This document shows, piece after piece, positions 53,555 through 62,017 of a DNA stretch of 64,000 nt. Under the pieces are notes generated by a model, which was given only the letters and a program-made list of their open reading frames with translations, did no database searches and was not told where the DNA came from. The DNA is taken from assembly GCF_016123485.1 (NCBI RefSeq), contig NZ_JADCKQ010000007.1, forward strand, positions 1-64,000. The letters run 5' to 3'. The translations under genes and the position numbers were made by a program. The DNA is from Halocynthiibacter styelae (GTDB taxonomy: Bacteria; Pseudomonadota; Alphaproteobacteria; Rhodobacterales; Rhodobacteraceae). Numbering within the stretch: position 1 is the stretch's first letter; each line of letters begins with the position of its first letter.

Positions 53555-54487
53555 ATGCGCGCATTTGTATTTCCGGGGCAGGGGGCTCAGACCATTGGTA
53601 TGGGGAAAGCTCTGGCAGAAGCTTATCCGGCGGCTAAAGCGATTTTTGATGAGGTCGACGAGGCGCTGGGCGAAAAACTGTCGGACCTGATCTGGGAAGG
53701 CGATGCGGACACGTTGACATTGACGCAAAATGCGCAACCTGCGTTGATGGCGACGTCTCTGGCGGCGATGCGTGCACTGGAGGCGGAAGGCGTGAAAATC
53801 GCGGATGCTTCCTTTGTGGCAGGTCATTCCCTTGGTGAATATTCGGCACTTGCGGCTGCCGGTGCGATTTCCGTTGCGGATACAGCGCGTCTGTTGCGCA
53901 CCCGTGGCGAAGCGATGCAAAAGGCTGTGCCTGTTGGTGTTGGTGCGATGGCCGCGCTTCTGGGTCTCGATTTTGAAACTGCGTCTGAGGTGGCGTCTGA
54001 GGCGTCTCATGATCAGGTCTGTCAGGCGGCCAATGACAATGATCCGGGCCAGGTTGTTGTGTCGGGTCATAAGGAAGCGGTGGAGCGTGCGATTGAGATC
54101 GCCAAGGGCAAAGGGGCGAAACGTGCCGTATTGTTGCCTGTGTCTGCGCCATTCCATTGTGCATTGATGCAGCCTGCGGCTGAAGTCATGGCTGAGGCTC
54201 TGTCTCATGTGGAAATCAACCGTCCTGCTGTGCCTCTGGTGGCAAATGTGCGGGCAAGTGCGATTTCTGATCCGGCAACCATCCGCAATCTTCTGGTGGA
54301 GCAGGTGACCGGTTCTGTGCGCTGGCGTGAAAGCGTGGCCTTTATGGCGGCTGAGGGCGTGACGGAAATCTGGGAAATCGGTGCAGGCAAAGCCCTGTCC
54401 GGCATGATCCGCCGGATTGAACGTTCCATCGCCTGTAAAGCGATTGGCGCACCGGACGACGTAAAAGCGGCCGTTGCTGCAGAGTGA
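53555..54487 (+). CDS. fabD: Malonyl-CoA:ACP transacylase
   Basis: 310 residues from the ATG at 53555 (ACGAGGGG upstream). MRAFVFPGQGAQTIGMGKAL is canonical, the nucleophile sits in VAGHSLGEYSALAAAG, and the active-site His in PVSAPFHCALM. It loads malonyl groups on ACP. It leads a fatty-acid synthesis island with fabG, acpP and fabF. Confidence 0.98.
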   Translation: MRAFVFPGQGAQTIGMGKALAEAYPAAKAIFDEVDEALGEKLSDLIWEGDADTLTLTQNAQPALMATSLAAMRALEAEGVKIADASFVAGHSLGEYSALAAAGAISVADTARLLRTRGEAMQKAVPVGVGAMAALLGLDFETASEVASEASHDQVCQAANDNDPGQVVVSGHKEAVERAIEIAKGKGAKRAVLLPVSAPFHCALMQPAAEVMAEALSHVEINRPAVPLVANVRASAISDPATIRNLLVEQVTGSVRWRESVAFMAAEGVTEIWEIGAGKALSGMIRRIERSIACKAIGAPDDVKAAVAAE

Positions 54488-54495
54488 AACGTAAA

Positions 54496-54542
54496 CGGAA
54501 GCTTTCAAAGCTTCCGGACCGTTTTCTTTGAAAGAAAACGGT
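54496..54542. repeat. Twin-hairpin element with TTTCAAA-type loops, copy 1
   Basis: Two adjacent palindromes: CGGAAGCTTT/AAAGCTTCCG (54496-54516) and ACCGTTTTCTTT/AAAGAAAACGGT (54518-54542), each with a 1-base centre. It lies between fabD and fabG. The same two-hairpin design recurs at 61414-61462 with a different first stem. Confidence 0.75.
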
Positions 54543-54570
54543 GACCACATAACTGAAAGAGGAATTTCAG

Positions 54571-55308
54571 ATGTTTGATCTGACAGGTAAATGTGCATTG
54601 ATCACCGGAGCGTCCGGCGGCATTGGCGGCTCAATTGCGAAAGCTCTGCACGGGGCAGGCGCGACTGTGGGCCTTTCCGGTACCCGGGTTGAGCCACTTG
54701 AGGCGCTGGCTGCGGAACTGGGCGAGCGCGCCCATGTACTGCCGTGTAACCTTTCTGACGCCGAAGCTGTAGACGCACTGCCAAAAGCTGCTGCGGCCGC
54801 TATGGGATCTGTTGATATTCTGGTCAACAACGCAGGTATCACGCGCGATCAGCTGTTCATGCGTATGTCTGATGACGAATGGCAGTCTGTTCTGGATGTG
54901 AACCTGACCTCCACCATGCGCCTGTGCCGCGGTGTGATGCGCCCGATGATGAAGTCCCGCTGGGGCCGTATTATCAACATCAGCTCTATCGTTGGCGCGA
55001 CGGGCAACCCGGGCCAGGTGAACTATGCGGCCTCCAAGGCGGGCATGGTTGGTATGACCAAATCCATCGCTTATGAAGTTGCCAGCCGGGGAATCACCGC
55101 GAACGCCGTTGCACCAGGCTTTATCGCGACAGCGATGACTGACAAGCTGACCGACGAGCAGAAAGACAAAATCAACGTGCAGATCCCGGCCGCACGCATG
55201 GGCAGCCCGGAAGAGATCGCGGCAGCGGTTCTTTACCTGGCAAGCCCGGAAGCCGCCTATGTCACAGGTTCAACCTTGCATGTGAACGGCGGTATGGCCA
55301 TGTTGTGA
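54571..55308 (+). CDS. fabG: 3-oxoacyl-ACP reductase
   Basis: 245 residues. NADPH loop TGASGGIGGSIA, NNAGIT, catalytic Ser in ISSIVGATGNPGQ and YxxxK in NYAASKAGMVG. The C-terminal VTGSTLHVNGGMAM is typical. It reduces beta-ketoacyl-ACP. Preceded by GAAAGAGGAA and the twin hairpin. Confidence 0.98.
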   Translation: MFDLTGKCALITGASGGIGGSIAKALHGAGATVGLSGTRVEPLEALAAELGERAHVLPCNLSDAEAVDALPKAAAAAMGSVDILVNNAGITRDQLFMRMSDDEWQSVLDVNLTSTMRLCRGVMRPMMKSRWGRIINISSIVGATGNPGQVNYAASKAGMVGMTKSIAYEVASRGITANAVAPGFIATAMTDKLTDEQKDKINVQIPAARMGSPEEIAAAVLYLASPEAAYVTGSTLHVNGGMAML

Positions 55309-55310
55309 TT

Positions 55311-55343
55311 TATTGCCTCCGGCTCCAGTAGCCGGAGGCAATA
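55311..55343. terminator. Hairpin between fabG and a convergent lipoprotein gene
   Basis: A perfect 14-bp stem (55311-55324 with 55330-55343) and a 5-base loop, just after the fabG stop. No strong T-tract. Confidence 0.6.
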
Positions 55344-55346
55344 TAC

Positions 55347-55607
55347 TTAAATGCAGAGATATAGATGTTCTGCCTTTTCGCCGAATGCAATATCGCTTTC
55401 GATTGTGGTTGTTGAAGCGTACTGTGCGCTACGGTTACGGGTGCCGCAAATCTCATTAGCCTTTCTTAAATTCTCGGCCATCATGGGGGTAACAAGCTTG
55501 ACACTGTCACCGTTAAAATCCGAGATCACTGGTGGGCTGGTGGTTGCGACACATCCGGTCAGGAGTGTCGCTGAAATCATAATAGTAAGCGAATAGACGC
55601 GCTTCAT
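55347..55607 (-). CDS. Small lipoprotein
   Basis: 86 residues from the ATG at 55607 (TGAGG upstream). Lipobox LLTGC after a hydrophobic signal (VYSLTIMISATLLTGC). The mature part has two further cysteines (EICGTRN, LYLCI). Function unknown. Its position next to fabG appears incidental. Confidence 0.7.
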   Translation of the reverse strand: MKRVYSLTIMISATLLTGCVATTSPPVISDFNGDSVKLVTPMMAENLRKANEICGTRNRSAQYASTTTIESDIAFGEKAEHLYLCI

Positions 55608-55895
55608 AAAAAACCTCATGGAGTGTTTAAGTGAAATAGTGCTACCCTAAGGTGAGTAATCTGAGACTTGCAATGTTTGATTTGTCGCACCAAGTTGGAC
55701 ATGTGCGTTCGAAAGCGTTTGCCTTATGCGCATGATGTGCTATAGGCCACGCAGCATTTTACCGGGACGCGGATGAACCGTGTCGGGAAAGCTGTAGAGA
55801 GGGTGTCCTTACGTCACCCACAGCCGGACCCAGTTGGTGAGCCGGGCCAAACAGAGAGAAACGGGGAATACCCCTGTAATAAACGAGGAAGAAAC

Positions 55896-56129
55896 ATGAG
55901 CGACGTTGCAGATCGTGTAAAAAAGATCGTTGTTGAGCACCTGGGTGTAGACGCGGACAAAGTAGCTGAAAACGCATCCTTCATCGACGACCTGGGCGCA
56001 GACAGCCTGGACACCGTTGAGCTGGTTATGGCTTTCGAAGAAGAGTTCGGCATTGAGATCCCGGATGACGCTGCTGAAACCATCCAGACTTTCGGCGACG
56101 CAGTGAAATTCATCACTGAAGCTTCTTAA
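55896..56129 (+). CDS. acpP: Acyl carrier protein
   Basis: 77 residues from the ATG at 55896 (ACGAGGAAG upstream). The phosphopantetheine serine is S37 in [27 protein letters not shown]. Very acidic, as expected. It carries growing acyl chains for FabD, FabG and FabF. Confidence 0.99.
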   Translation: MSDVADRVKKIVVEHLGVDADKVAENASFIDDLGADSLDTVELVMAFEEEFGIEIPDDAAETIQTFGDAVKFITEAS

Positions 56130-56153
56130 GCTTTAATCGCTTTAAAGAATACG

Positions 56154-56184
56154 AAAACGGCGCCTGTTGCGGGCGCCGTTTTTG
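56154..56184 (+). terminator. Rho-independent terminator of acpP
   Basis: AAAACGGCGCC (56154-56164) pairs with 56172-56182, followed by more Ts (TTTTTGTTT). The A-tract on the other side lets it also stop the convergent MBL gene. Confidence 0.9.
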
Positions 56185-56203
56185 TTTGTACGGAATATGA
56201 ACC

Positions 56204-57067
56204 TCAACCACCGTGCATGATCGACAGGGCCATGCGACGGACATAGGCGGGGAAGGCGATGTCATAGGCTTCCCAGCTGGCGTATTCCGGCATTTCAATC
56301 TCGCCCGAGATTGAAAACAGCAGTTGCCATGGCGCGGATGGATCACCGCTGGCGAAGGCCTCTTCAAAGCGGGGCAGGACGGTGCTATAGAGTTTGTCCA
56401 TCAGTTCCGCGTTTTCCTTCAGCGCGTCTACAGAGTTTCCCGGGGAATGACCGTTGATCGCATAAACGGGATCCCAGCTGACCATTTCATTCAGAATTTC
56501 GCGTACGCCGATGAAATTGGTGTCTTCTTTGAACTCGGACACAGTGAAAGATTCGGGTTCATACATATCAACGGAAAACACAGTGCCGTTTGCGGGGATG
56601 TGGGCCACGGTCGTCGCTACGCCATCACCAACTGCGATGTGTTTCAGATCAACCGAGATCCCACCCAGGTCAATTGTCAGAGCATCGTCAAAGGTCTGAT
56701 CAATTTCCGGGAAAGGCATGAGCGGCGAAAGAGAGGTGAAATCTTCAACCTTCTCCTGCGCCACAACCTGTGCGCCGGCGAACACCTCGCTGCCGCCGAC
56801 ATGGTCGAAATGTTCATGGCTAAGGGCGACATAAGTGACAGGCAGATCGGTGATCTCAGCGATGGCGGCTTTCATCGCCTCAGCACGTGGGGTGAAGGCC
56901 GTATCTGTGACCAGAACGCCATCTTCCCCTACGACCACAAGGCTGGAATAGCCCATGGACCAGAAGTGATATGTGCCCTCTCCGATTTCTGTGAGTGGGG
57001 CTGTGTCCTGTGCAAATGCCGGTGTGGCCAGGGCCAGGGTGGCGGTCAGGGTGGCAGCGAATCTCAT
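56204..57067 (-). CDS. Periplasmic MBL-fold metallohydrolase
   Basis: 287 residues from the ATG at 57067. A signal peptide (FAATLTATLALATPAFA) is followed by the metallo-beta-lactamase fold with zinc motif SHEHFDHVGG and later residues in NGTVFSVDMYEPESF and INGHSPGNS. Substrate unknown; related proteins include lactonases and quinoprotein-relay enzymes. A divergent TetR gene with two operator-like palindromes between them suggests it is induced by a small molecule. Confidence 0.92.
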   Translation of the reverse strand: MRFAATLTATLALATPAFAQDTAPLTEIGEGTYHFWSMGYSSLVVVGEDGVLVTDTAFTPRAEAMKAAIAEITDLPVTYVALSHEHFDHVGGSEVFAGAQVVAQEKVEDFTSLSPLMPFPEIDQTFDDALTIDLGGISVDLKHIAVGDGVATTVAHIPANGTVFSVDMYEPESFTVSEFKEDTNFIGVREILNEMVSWDPVYAINGHSPGNSVDALKENAELMDKLYSTVLPRFEEAFASGDPSAPWQLLFSISGEIEMPEYASWEAYDIAFPAYVRRMALSIMHGG

Positions 57068-57084
57068 TCTGTTTCCTTTCAAAA

Positions 57085-57116
57085 CTAACGTTGGTAGTTT
57101 TAACTAACAATGTTAG
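57085..57116. promoter_or_regulatory. Tandem operator-like palindromes between MBL and TetR genes
   Basis: Two 13-base sites, CTAACGTTGGTAG (57085-57097) and the perfect palindrome CTAACAATGTTAG (57104-57116), start 19 bases apart. They lie upstream of both divergent genes. This is the expected place for TetR dimers to repress both. Confidence 0.7.
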
Positions 57117-57165
57117 GAACTGCGTCAAACAAAAATCGAAATTCAAAGATCACAGGTACGTGAGT

Positions 57166-57795
57166 ATGGCCGGCAGACCCCGTAAAATAGCAGAGGAATT
57201 TCAGGCGTTTTCCACGGCAGAGGCGATCCTTCTGGCAGCGGAACGGATTTGTGGTGAAGAGGGTCTATCTGCGGTGAAATTGCGCGAAATCGCCCGGCGT
57301 GTGGGGATTGAGCCTGCCTCAATTTACAATCACTACAAAGGGTTAGATGGTGTTCTTTCGGCTGTGGTTGTACAGGCGCTGGACATCCGTGCCGCCAATC
57401 TTGAGATGCCGGACGGGTTAACGCCGCGTGAACAGATCAGACTGCTCTGCCTGCGTGACACACAGTTCCTGTCCGATCGCAAAGGCATTGCGCGCATGGT
57501 TTTACAGGATTTTGCAGAGGTGCATGACGGTAAGCCAAACGCCTTTGATCTGCATGAGAAACGCATTGTGGAGATCCTGGATGTGGAATCTGCCATTCTT
57601 GCGCAATTGTTTGACACCCCGCCAGCCCGGCCAAGGCTTGGTCAGATTGCCATGGTGCGGGGCAATATGATTATCACCCTGCTGGCGCAGCGTTGGATGA
57701 ATGGCTGGGACACGGGGGATGCGGATATTAAACAGATAGCAGAACTGGCCTCTGCCTTTATTCTGGGGCTGCCTGGGGAAATGGAGAATACATAA
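57166..57795 (+). CDS. TetR-family transcription repressor
   Basis: 209 residues from the ATG at 57166; a GTG 6 bases upstream is possible. The helix-turn-helix is AILLAAERICGEEGLSAVKLREIARRVGIEPASIYNHYKGLDGVLSAV. The C-terminal ligand domain is unassigned. It probably controls the divergent MBL gene and itself through 57085-57116. The stop overlaps the next start as TAATG. Confidence 0.93.
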   Translation: MAGRPRKIAEEFQAFSTAEAILLAAERICGEEGLSAVKLREIARRVGIEPASIYNHYKGLDGVLSAVVVQALDIRAANLEMPDGLTPREQIRLLCLRDTQFLSDRKGIARMVLQDFAEVHDGKPNAFDLHEKRIVEILDVESAILAQLFDTPPARPRLGQIAMVRGNMIITLLAQRWMNGWDTGDADIKQIAELASAFILGLPGEMENT

Positions 57796-58307
57796 TGCGA
57801 TTTAGATTTGATTTGCCTGAGATGATGACCGAACGCCTCCACTTGCGTCCGATGACTATGGAGGACTGGCCTGCATATCGCGTGATGATGGCATCGGATC
57901 GCGTGCGTTTTATGGGCGGACCATGGGAGGATGATCAGATCTGGGGTTGGTTCTGCCATGATATCGCGCTTTGGCATCTTTATGGGCATGGTGCCCTGAT
58001 GATTGAGCGACTGGAGGACGGTGTGACCGTCGGGCAGGTTGGTCTGAACGCCGGGCCGAAGTTTCCGGAAACAGAGCTTGGCTGGTTTCTGTATGATGGG
58101 TTTGAGGGACAAGGCTATATCACTGAGGCTGCCGGGGCTTTCCGAGATTGGGTTTTTGCGAACCTGCCGTTTGAGAGTGTTGTCAGCTATGTGGATGAGA
58201 ATAATAAAGCCTCGGCCCGGGTGGCGGAACGGCTGGGGGCAGTAGTTGACCCGGATGCCGAAAGGCCAGACCCGGAAGATATTGTTTATCGGCATGTCAG
58301 ACCATGA
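57795..58307 (+). CDS. GNAT acetyltransferase (RimJ/RimL type)
   Basis: 170 residues. ERLHLRPMTMEDWPAYRVMMAS at the start and the acetyl-CoA region ELGWFLYDGFEGQGYITEAAGAFRDWVF with VSYVDENNKASARVAERLGA are clear. Substrate unknown. Translationally coupled to the TetR gene (TAATG) and to the next GNAT gene (ATGA). Confidence 0.93.
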   Translation: MRFRFDLPEMMTERLHLRPMTMEDWPAYRVMMASDRVRFMGGPWEDDQIWGWFCHDIALWHLYGHGALMIERLEDGVTVGQVGLNAGPKFPETELGWFLYDGFEGQGYITEAAGAFRDWVFANLPFESVVSYVDENNKASARVAERLGAVVDPDAERPDPEDIVYRHVRP

Positions 58308-58843
58308 GCGAAATGGTAACAACTGAACGCCTGATCCTGCGCCTGCCGCGTGAGAGTGATTTTGAAACCTATGTCAGGATCTGGGCAGACCCGGAGGTTG
58401 TGCGTTTTATCGGTGGCGTGCCGCGCTCGCGCGAGAAGTGCCGGGAGGTCTGGGAGAAGAACCTGGAGTCCTGGAAATCCAATGGGTTTGGGAACTGGGT
58501 GATTGAGGAGCGTGAAAGCGGCGCGGTGATCGGTCAGGTGGGGTTCTTTTATGGCGAACGCAGGCTTGGGAGTGACTTTGATGTCTCGCCGGAATGTGGC
58601 TGGGTGATTGCGCCTGAATTTTCAGGGAAAGGCTATGGGTCGGAGGCTGTTCTGGCCGCTCATTTGCGAATGGATGACTGCAGTGACGGGATGCGGACTG
58701 TTTGTATGATTGAACTTGAACATGAAGCCTCTCTCCATCTGGCCCGCAAGGCGGGATACCGTGAAATGCGGCGTGCAGAATATCAGGGTGCACAGCTTAT
58801 TCTGATGGAACGGAAGCCTGACAAGGCCGGGCTTGCACCGTAA
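58304..58843 (+). CDS. GNAT acetyltransferase, second copy type
   Basis: 179 residues. TTERLILRLPRESDFETYVRIWADPEVVRFIGG and CGWVIAPEFSGKGYGSEAVLAAHLRM mark a RimJ/RimL-like GNAT. It is not a recent duplicate of the upstream GNAT, as they share only family motifs. Substrate unknown. Confidence 0.93.
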   Translation: MSEMVTTERLILRLPRESDFETYVRIWADPEVVRFIGGVPRSREKCREVWEKNLESWKSNGFGNWVIEERESGAVIGQVGFFYGERRLGSDFDVSPECGWVIAPEFSGKGYGSEAVLAAHLRMDDCSDGMRTVCMIELEHEASLHLARKAGYREMRRAEYQGAQLILMERKPDKAGLAP

Positions 58844-58951
58844 GTGTAGTTTTCCTGCCGAAACCCTTCCTTCACCGCAGCAGGCCCTTGCCCCCGGGGG
58901 GGCAGGCAAGTTATGAACCCGCAAGGAAACAACTGAAAAAAGGGCAGGCAT

Positions 58952-60214
58952 ATGCGTCGCGTTGTTATCACAGGTCTTGGCATGGTTACCCCGCTTGGGG
59001 ATGGTGTGGACACCACATGGGAAAGAATTCTGGACAGCCAGTCCGGGGCGGGGCCTATCACCCGGTTTGATCCGGAACGTGTGACCACGAAATATGCCTG
59101 TGAGATCCCTTTTGGCGATGGGTCTGACGGCACGTTTAACCCGGATGCTTATATGGCCCCGAAGGAACGTCGTAAGGTTGATGATTTCATCCTTTACGGT
59201 ATGGCAGCTGCAGATCAGGCTGTGAATGACGCCGGTTGGACGCCTGAGGATGAAGAAAGCCGTCTACGCACAGGCGTTATGATTGGTTCCGGCATTGGTG
59301 GTCTGTCTTCTATCGCGGATACTGCGGTTCTGCTGAAAGAAAAAGGCCCGCGCCGTGTGTCGCCGTTCTTTATTCCCGGCGCATTGATCAACCTGATTTC
59401 CGGTCAGGTTGGCATCCGTTACGGGTTTAAAGGCCCGAACCATGCGGTTGTGACCGCCTGTTCCACCGGTGCGCACGCAATCGGTGATGCGGCGCGTCTG
59501 ATCATGCTGGATGATGCGGATGTGATGCTGGCCGGTGGTGCAGAAAGCCCGATTTCTGAGATTGGCATTGCGGGCTTTAACGCCTGTAAGGCGCTGTCCA
59601 CCAAGCGTGAAGACGATCCCAAGGCCGCGAGCCGTCCTTATGATGGCGACCGTGACGGGTTTGTCATGGGCGAGGGCGCGGGTGTTGTTGTTCTGGAAGA
59701 ATACGAGCACGCAAAAGCCCGTGGTGCGAAGATTTATGCCGAGGTTCTTGGCTATGGTCTGTCCGGCGACGCCTACCACATCACAGCGCCGTCTTCTGAT
59801 GGCGATGGCGGTTTCCGGTCTATGTCTGCGGCTCTGAAACGTGCGGGTGTTGCACCTGGAGACATTGACTACATCAACGCCCATGGCACATCGACTATGG
59901 CGGATACGATTGAACTGGGCGCTGTGGAACGTCTGATGGGGGATGCCGCGTCAACCGCAACCATGTCGTCCACGAAATCTGCAATCGGCCACCTTCTGGG
60001 CGCGGCTGGTGCGGTCGAGGCCATCTTCTGTATTCTGGCGATCCGCGATCAGGTGGCTCCGCCAACCCTGAACCTGGAAAACCCGGCTGTCGACAGCCCG
60101 CTGGACCTGGCACCACAGAAAGCGGTGAAGCGCGAAATCAACGTGGCGCTGTCCAATAGCTTTGGCTTTGGTGGCACCAATGCGTCGCTTGTGGTCGGGA
60201 AGGTCCGCGACTGA
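58952..60214 (+). CDS. fabF: Beta-ketoacyl-ACP synthase II
   Basis: 420 residues. Catalytic C170 in VVTACSTGAHAIGDA, His in YINAHGTSTMADTIE, and GHLLGAAGAVEA. It extends acyl-ACP chains. fabF and mltG share one base (60214), a coupling found in many Alphaproteobacteria. Confidence 0.98.
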   Translation: MRRVVITGLGMVTPLGDGVDTTWERILDSQSGAGPITRFDPERVTTKYACEIPFGDGSDGTFNPDAYMAPKERRKVDDFILYGMAAADQAVNDAGWTPEDEESRLRTGVMIGSGIGGLSSIADTAVLLKEKGPRRVSPFFIPGALINLISGQVGIRYGFKGPNHAVVTACSTGAHAIGDAARLIMLDDADVMLAGGAESPISEIGIAGFNACKALSTKREDDPKAASRPYDGDRDGFVMGEGAGVVVLEEYEHAKARGAKIYAEVLGYGLSGDAYHITAPSSDGDGGFRSMSAALKRAGVAPGDIDYINAHGTSTMADTIELGAVERLMGDAASTATMSSTKSAIGHLLGAAGAVEAIFCILAIRDQVAPPTLNLENPAVDSPLDLAPQKAVKREINVALSNSFGFGGTNASLVVGKVRD

Positions 60215-61389
60215 TGTTTGCACGCCACATCGCAGCCAATGCGCTGACCCTGATCGGGGTTCTGAGTTTTGCCGGGGTCGCTGTGGTGGCCTGGGGCAAG
60301 AAACAATATGAGGCCCCGGGACCGCTGGCGCAGGCGATTTGTCTGCGTGTTGAGGGCGGGGCTGACATGAAAGATGTGGCGGATACCCTGGAGGCACAGC
60401 GCGCTGTGTCCACACGTGCGATCTTTGCGGCCGGGGCACAATACTCTGGCCGTGCGCATCTGCTGAAAGCCGGTAGCTTTCTGGTGCCGGCAGGGGCGTC
60501 TATGCAGGACATCAATGAGATTGTGACCGGCAGTGGGCGGTCGACCTGCGGCACGGAAATCAACTATCGCATTGGTATTCTGCGCGCAAAGGTTGAGGTG
60601 AACGAACTTGATCCTGAAACCAGTCGCTATGTTGAAGTTGTAAGCTTCAACCCGGCTGAGGATGACGTGCCAGCGGCCTATACGGAAATGCGCGACGATC
60701 CATCTGTGCGCTACCGGATCACAATGGCGCAAGGGATTACCTCCTGGCAGATTGTGGAAGCGTTGAACAACGCGGATTTCCTGTCTGGTGAGATTGCTGA
60801 AGTGCCTGCAGAGGGCACGCTGGCACCATTAGGTGAAGATGTGCGTGTGGGCATGGATCGCAATGAACTGATCGCGCAGATGGTCGCCGATCAGGAACGT
60901 GTCCTGGCAGAAGCCTGGGAGGCCCGTGCAGAAGGTCTGCCGTATGCGAATGCCCAGGAAGCACTGATCATGGCGTCTATCATCGAAAAGGAAACCGGTG
61001 TCGGGTCTGAACGTCCGATGGTGGCCAGTGTTTTTGTGAACCGTCTGAACCAGGGCATTCGTCTGCAAACCGACCCGACGGTGATCTATGGGATCACACA
61101 GGGGAAGGGATCGCTGGGGCGCGGTATCCGCCAGTCTGAACTGCGCCGTGAAACGCCGTGGAACACCTATGTGATTGACGGCCTGCCGCCCACACCGATC
61201 GCCAACCCGGGCAAGGCTGCGATTGAAGCGGCGCTGAACCCGGATGACACGGATTTCATCTTCTTTGTGGCGGATGGCACTGGCGGGCACGCTTTTGCGC
61301 GGACCCTGCAGGAACATAATGCCAATGTTGCCAAATGGCGCGAGATTGAAGCGCAGCGCGCGGAAGAAGCGGCTGCAGCAGGGAACTGA
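60214..61389 (+). CDS. mltG: Endolytic murein transglycosylase MltG
   Basis: 391 residues. One N-terminal membrane helix (ANALTLIGVLSFAGVAVVAW), a LysM-like domain, and the YceG catalytic domain with E in EALIMASIIEKETG, LQTDPTVIYGITQG and YVIDGLPPTPIANPG. It cuts nascent glycan strands. Its 3' end is followed by the second twin-hairpin element, then the GTA genes. Confidence 0.97.
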   Translation: MFARHIAANALTLIGVLSFAGVAVVAWGKKQYEAPGPLAQAICLRVEGGADMKDVADTLEAQRAVSTRAIFAAGAQYSGRAHLLKAGSFLVPAGASMQDINEIVTGSGRSTCGTEINYRIGILRAKVEVNELDPETSRYVEVVSFNPAEDDVPAAYTEMRDDPSVRYRITMAQGITSWQIVEALNNADFLSGEIAEVPAEGTLAPLGEDVRVGMDRNELIAQMVADQERVLAEAWEARAEGLPYANAQEALIMASIIEKETGVGSERPMVASVFVNRLNQGIRLQTDPTVIYGITQGKGSLGRGIRQSELRRETPWNTYVIDGLPPTPIANPGKAAIEAALNPDDTDFIFFVADGTGGHAFARTLQEHNANVAKWREIEAQRAEEAAAAGN

Positions 61390-61413
61390 TTTTGAGGTGA
61401 GCTGATCGCTTTC

Positions 61414-61462
61414 GGCCCGGAGTATTTCAAATACTCCGGGCCGATTTCTTTCAAAGAAATCG
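61414..61462. repeat. Twin-hairpin element with TTTCAAA-type loops, copy 2
   Basis: GGCCCGGAGTATTT pairs across a 1-base centre to 61442 (61414-61442), directly followed by CGATTTCTTT/AAAGAAATCG (61442-61462). Same design and same second-hairpin flavour as 54496-54542. No T-run; may act as transcription stop or be a dispersed element. Confidence 0.75.
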
Positions 61463-61669
61463 TTTAAAGTCAGTCTCTTACTTTGATGTGTGAAGTATTT
61501 CTTACATCTTGCGAACTCTCCCTATGCGTGTATTTCGCTTGACTTATCGAACGGTCCAATGTACAACTTGTGACAAGCTGGAAGAAGTGGGTAAGCGGCA
61601 CGGGGCAACCTGGGGCCGCTTTTCTGTTTCTGCTCGTGCGGTCAGCATGAGAGGCGGGTTAACGACACA

Positions 61670-62017
61670 ATGGTAGATATTACACCCGAAAAAGGGCAGT
61701 CGGCAGAAGGGATTCTTTCGTCGGCTGAAATCGTGTTCCGTGGCGCAGAAAAAGTTCTGAAGGATCGGATCAGGTTGCTGGAAGCGGGCGGGGGGCCGGT
61801 TGACAGCGCAGTGAAGAAGGAACTGGCGTCTTATAATGAGACGCTGGGCTATTTCGTCAAAGAGGGGCAGAAACTTGAAGAGCGCAGAGCAAAACTTAAA
61901 GGTGTTGCCCGGGATGGCGCCGGATATGCGCTTGATCTCGGAAAGGCACGCATTGAGATCGGGCGCAGGCTTGCTTGCCTGCGCGACGCCTCAGGAACAG
62001 GAAGAGTTTCTGAGTGA
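61670..62017 (+). CDS. GTA g1-like protein (small terminase position)
   Basis: 115 residues. Mostly helical: GILSSAEIVFRGAEKVLKDRIRLLEAGG, KKELASYNETLGYFVKEGQKLEERRAKL. It sits directly before the large terminase, as orfg1 of the Rhodobacter gene transfer agent, which acts as small terminase. Its end overlaps the terminase reading frame. The 280-base region before it likely holds the GTA promoter. Confidence 0.75.
   Translation: MVDITPEKGQSAEGILSSAEIVFRGAEKVLKDRIRLLEAGGGPVDSAVKKELASYNETLGYFVKEGQKLEERRAKLKGVARDGAGYALDLGKARIEIGRRLACLRDASGTGRVSE

Noticed and set aside
53528-54598. 356-codon minus-strand frame
   Set aside because: Antisense to fabD; rich in Arg/His/Cys with no domain.
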